The translations under genes were made by a program, and so were the position numbers. Below are positions 7,263 through 9,013 of a DNA stretch of 9,013 nucleotides, in pieces. The notes under the pieces are model-generated. The model saw only the letters and a program-made list of their open reading frames with translations, searched no databases and had not been told where the DNA came from. How positions within the stretch are numbered: the first letter of the stretch is position 1; every line of letters starts with the position of its first letter. Source of the DNA: an uncultured Planctomycetaceae bacterium (GTDB taxonomy: Bacteria > Planctomycetota > Planctomycetia > Planctomycetales > Planctomycetaceae); the NCBI GenBank assembly GCA_903921605.1, contig CAIXQV010000515.1, positions 1 through 9,013 on the forward strand, written 5' to 3'.

Positions 7263-8327
7263 TCACATTCCGATGTTGCGATAAAGCTCGGTCACCGGCC
7301 AAAACACCATGATCGCGTAAGTCAGTACACAGCCTCCGCCAATCACAACAAACAGCATCACCGGCATCAACAGCTTCAGCCAGGCCAGATTTCGATCCAG
7401 ACGAGTTCTATAGAACTCTGCAACCGATCTGAGTCGATGCACCATCCGCGCTTCATCATGCTCCACCTGCTGTAAACACACACTCAACAGAGACGGCAGG
7501 CGATATCGAGACGTCTGCAACACAGTCGCCTCCTGACTCATCGAGCCACCCGCTTCAATCTTCTTCGCGATGTCTCGACAAGCCATCTCAAGTCGATAAT
7601 TTCCGGTCGCTCCACCGGCCAGTTTCAGAGAATCCGGCAATGGCAGTCCGCGTTCAGTCAGCAGCGACAGCATTCTCGACAACGTATAGCTCTGCAAGTC
7701 ACGCACGAGTGCATACACGCCGGGCAACAACAAGAGCAGTCGTTCCGGCCCTTTAAACGCCATCGCAGCCGCTCGCCCGGATGCGGACCAAATCAACAGC
7801 AGCACCATTCCCGCCAGAGGAATCAACAGAGTCCACCACGGCATATCACGATTCCACTCCAGCAGTTTCCAGAGCAGCCAATGAGTCTTAACGTCCCAGT
7901 AAACGAATGTGTCCAGAAACATCTGCAGCGTATGTTGAAGAATGACAACGACCAGCACGCAGGCCATCGCGACAATGGTGAGCGGATAAGCGGCGGCCTG
8001 CAGAAGTCGACCGCGAAGACTGACGACATCCGTGGCGAAGTCTCCCATCATCTCGACCGTCAGCCCCAGATCTCCGGAACGAACCCCGGCTCCAACCGCC
8101 GAGGCAAGCATTCGCCCCGCGCCAGCCGATTCCTTCTGGACAAGCTCTTCCAGGGACTGCCCCTGATTCAGACCATCAGAAATCGCCTGAGTCAACTGTT
8201 GCAGTCGCCGTCCACGGCCTCGACCAGCATCAGCCAGAGTTTCCTCCAGCGGCATCCCCGCGCGGACAAGATGTCGAACCTCCTCCGAGAGATGCTGAAT
8301 ATCTTCCAGTGTTAAAGCAGCCGTCAT
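7263..8327 (-). CDS. GspF/PilC-family platform protein (F1)
   Basis: 354-residue protein with the two-domain, three-helix layout of GspF, lacking the N-terminal beta segment present in F2. Domain 1 (about 11-105) shows LVRAGMPLEETLADA (20-34), GQSLEELV (56-63) and GVRSGDLGLTVEMM (81-94), matching the family's core motif with Arg-Ser for Glu-Ser. TM1 is at about 111-132, and the loop to TM2 (about 163-181) is Trp-rich and lacks the F-EIF-GFGV--P motif that F2 and F3 share. Domain 2 (about 205-305) has LSLLTERGLPLPDSLKLAGG (220-239). TM3 is at about 317-342 and the end is VFWPVTELYRNIGM. It directly follows the ATPase gene with an ATGA overlap and AGGA 8 nt upstream. As the E-adjacent copy it may be the main ATPase partner, but this is inference. 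Confidence 0.9.
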   Translation of the reverse strand: MTAALTLEDIQHLSEEVRHLVRAGMPLEETLADAGRGRGRRLQQLTQAISDGLNQGQSLEELVQKESAGAGRMLASAVGAGVRSGDLGLTVEMMGDFATDVVSLRGRLLQAAAYPLTIVAMACVLVVVILQHTLQMFLDTFVYWDVKTHWLLWKLLEWNRDMPWWTLLIPLAGMVLLLIWSASGRAAAMAFKGPERLLLLLPGVYALVRDLQSYTLSRMLSLLTERGLPLPDSLKLAGGATGNYRLEMACRDIAKKIEAGGSMSQEATVLQTSRYRLPSLLSVCLQQVEHDEARMVHRLRSVAEFYRTRLDRNLAWLKLLMPVMLFVVIGGGCVLTYAIMVFWPVTELYRNIGM

Positions 8328-9013
8328 TTAAGCGATCCTAACACTCTCAACACCTCTTCGTGACTGGTCAAACCTGCCGCGATGGCCTTGACCGCCGCCT
8401 GCTGCAGTGTCTCCATTCCCGCGGATTCCGCCAGCGTGGCCAACTGCCGAGCATCGGTTCTCTGCAGAATCCCTCGTGCGATTTCAGGAAGATCCGGATC
8501 CAGCATTTCCGCCAGAACCATCCGGCCCGAATATCCCGTCGAGCCACAGTGACCGCAGGTGCTGCCAGGAGTCTCCGCCAGTCTGAATTTGTCTGCCCCT
8601 TCCGCAACTTTCTCACATTTTTCATTCAGTCCTGGTTCAGATCGAGTCGGAGACCCACAATACTCACAACGGCGACGCAACAATCTTTGGCAGATCACGC
8701 TCCGCAAACCACTTCGCAGCAGATACGGTTCAATCTGCATGTCCAGCAATCGAGTCAACGCTTCGGCCGCGCTGCCGGCATGAAATGTGGTCAGCACCAG
8801 ATGCCCAGTCAGGGCCGCCTGAAACGCCGCTTCCGCTGTTTGAGGATCTCGAATCTCCCCCACCAGAATCACGTCGGGATCCTGTCGCATCAGTGATCGC
8901 AATCCGGTCGCCAGATCAAAACCGGCCGATGGACGCACCTGGGACTGAGTCGCCCCGTCAACCGCGACTTCAATCGGATCCTCCAGCGTCATGATGCAGC
9001 GAGAACCACCGGA
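8324..9013 (-). CDS. GspE/PilB-type secretion ATPase (C-terminal 229 residues; 5' end outside window)
   Basis: Partial hexameric ATPase of a type II secretion or type IV pilus-like system, acting at the cytoplasmic face to drive pseudopilin addition or removal. The frame is open to the right edge. Seen: Asp box TLEDPIE (9-15), Walker B VILVGEIRD (48-56), His box TGHLVLTTFHAG (69-80), and the GspE/PilB zinc motif C116-EY-C119 ... C153-GH-C156, followed by GYSGR (160-164). The zinc motif and GEIRD-PQTAE match GspE/PilB assembly ATPases rather than PilT retraction ATPases, which lack the four cysteines. The spacer between the two CxxC pairs is 33 residues and contains a fifth cysteine (C133). 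Walker A and the N-terminal GspL/PilZ-interacting part are outside the window. The stop codon overlaps the F1 start by ATGA. The operon promoter must lie upstream of this gene, beyond the window. Confidence 0.95.
   Translation of the reverse strand, partial: SGGSRCIMTLEDPIEVAVDGATQSQVRPSAGFDLATGLRSLMRQDPDVILVGEIRDPQTAEAAFQAALTGHLVLTTFHAGSAAEALTRLLDMQIEPYLLRSGLRSVICQRLLRRRCEYCGSPTRSEPGLNEKCEKVAEGADKFRLAETPGSTCGHCGSTGYSGRMVLAEMLDPDLPEIARGILQRTDARQLATLAESAGMETLQQAAVKAIAAGLTSHEEVLRVLGSLK

Noticed and set aside
7258..7302. Upstream ATG that would lengthen F2 by 15 residues
   Set aside because: It lies inside F1, and the inner ATG gives the typical GspF opening MPTFKY just 5 nt after the F1 stop.

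Overview
The window most likely comes from a planctomycete. The main evidence is a tandem pair of DUF1559 prepilin-like proteins. Each has a canonical GFTL-[IL][18 protein letters not shown] start and the C-terminal H-x9-DG motif, a family massively expanded in Planctomycetota and also found in some Verrucomicrobiota/Lentisphaerota. Base composition is moderate GC. No species can be named from sequence alone.

Layout. On the + strand the left edge holds the last 261 codons of clpX (1-786), followed by a textbook intrinsic terminator (824-850). A 463-bp convergent intergenic region (787-1249) then holds that terminator, two imperfect inverted repeats and no gene I can support. Everything from 1250 to the right edge is one tightly packed minus-strand operon. 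In transcription order (right to left) it encodes: the C-terminal part of a GspE/PilB-type secretion ATPase (cut by the window edge); three consecutive GspF/PilC-type inner-membrane platform proteins (F1, F2, F3); a GspI/PilV-like minor pseudopilin; a GspJ-like minor pseudopilin; a GspK/PilX-like minor pseudopilin; and two DUF1559 (pseudo)pilin-like proteins. Five of the eight junctions are exact 4-nt ATGA stop/start overlaps, one is a TAGTGATG junction, and the largest gap is 25 bp, so co-transcription and translational coupling are likely.

How it works together. E supplies ATP-driven motion, the F proteins form the membrane platform, and the I/J/K-like proteins probably form the initiating tip of a short pseudopilus. 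The two DUF1559 proteins carry intact prepilin-peptidase sites and Glu5, so they are candidate fibre subunits or fibre-displayed proteins. No GspG-type major pseudopilin, secretin, GspC/L/M or prepilin peptidase gene lies in the window; they may lie upstream of E or elsewhere. The most unusual points are the triplication and divergence of F, an apparent extra membrane hairpin inside F2, loss of Glu5 in two minor pseudopilins, and a long Pro/Glu-rich insertion in the last DUF1559 protein.
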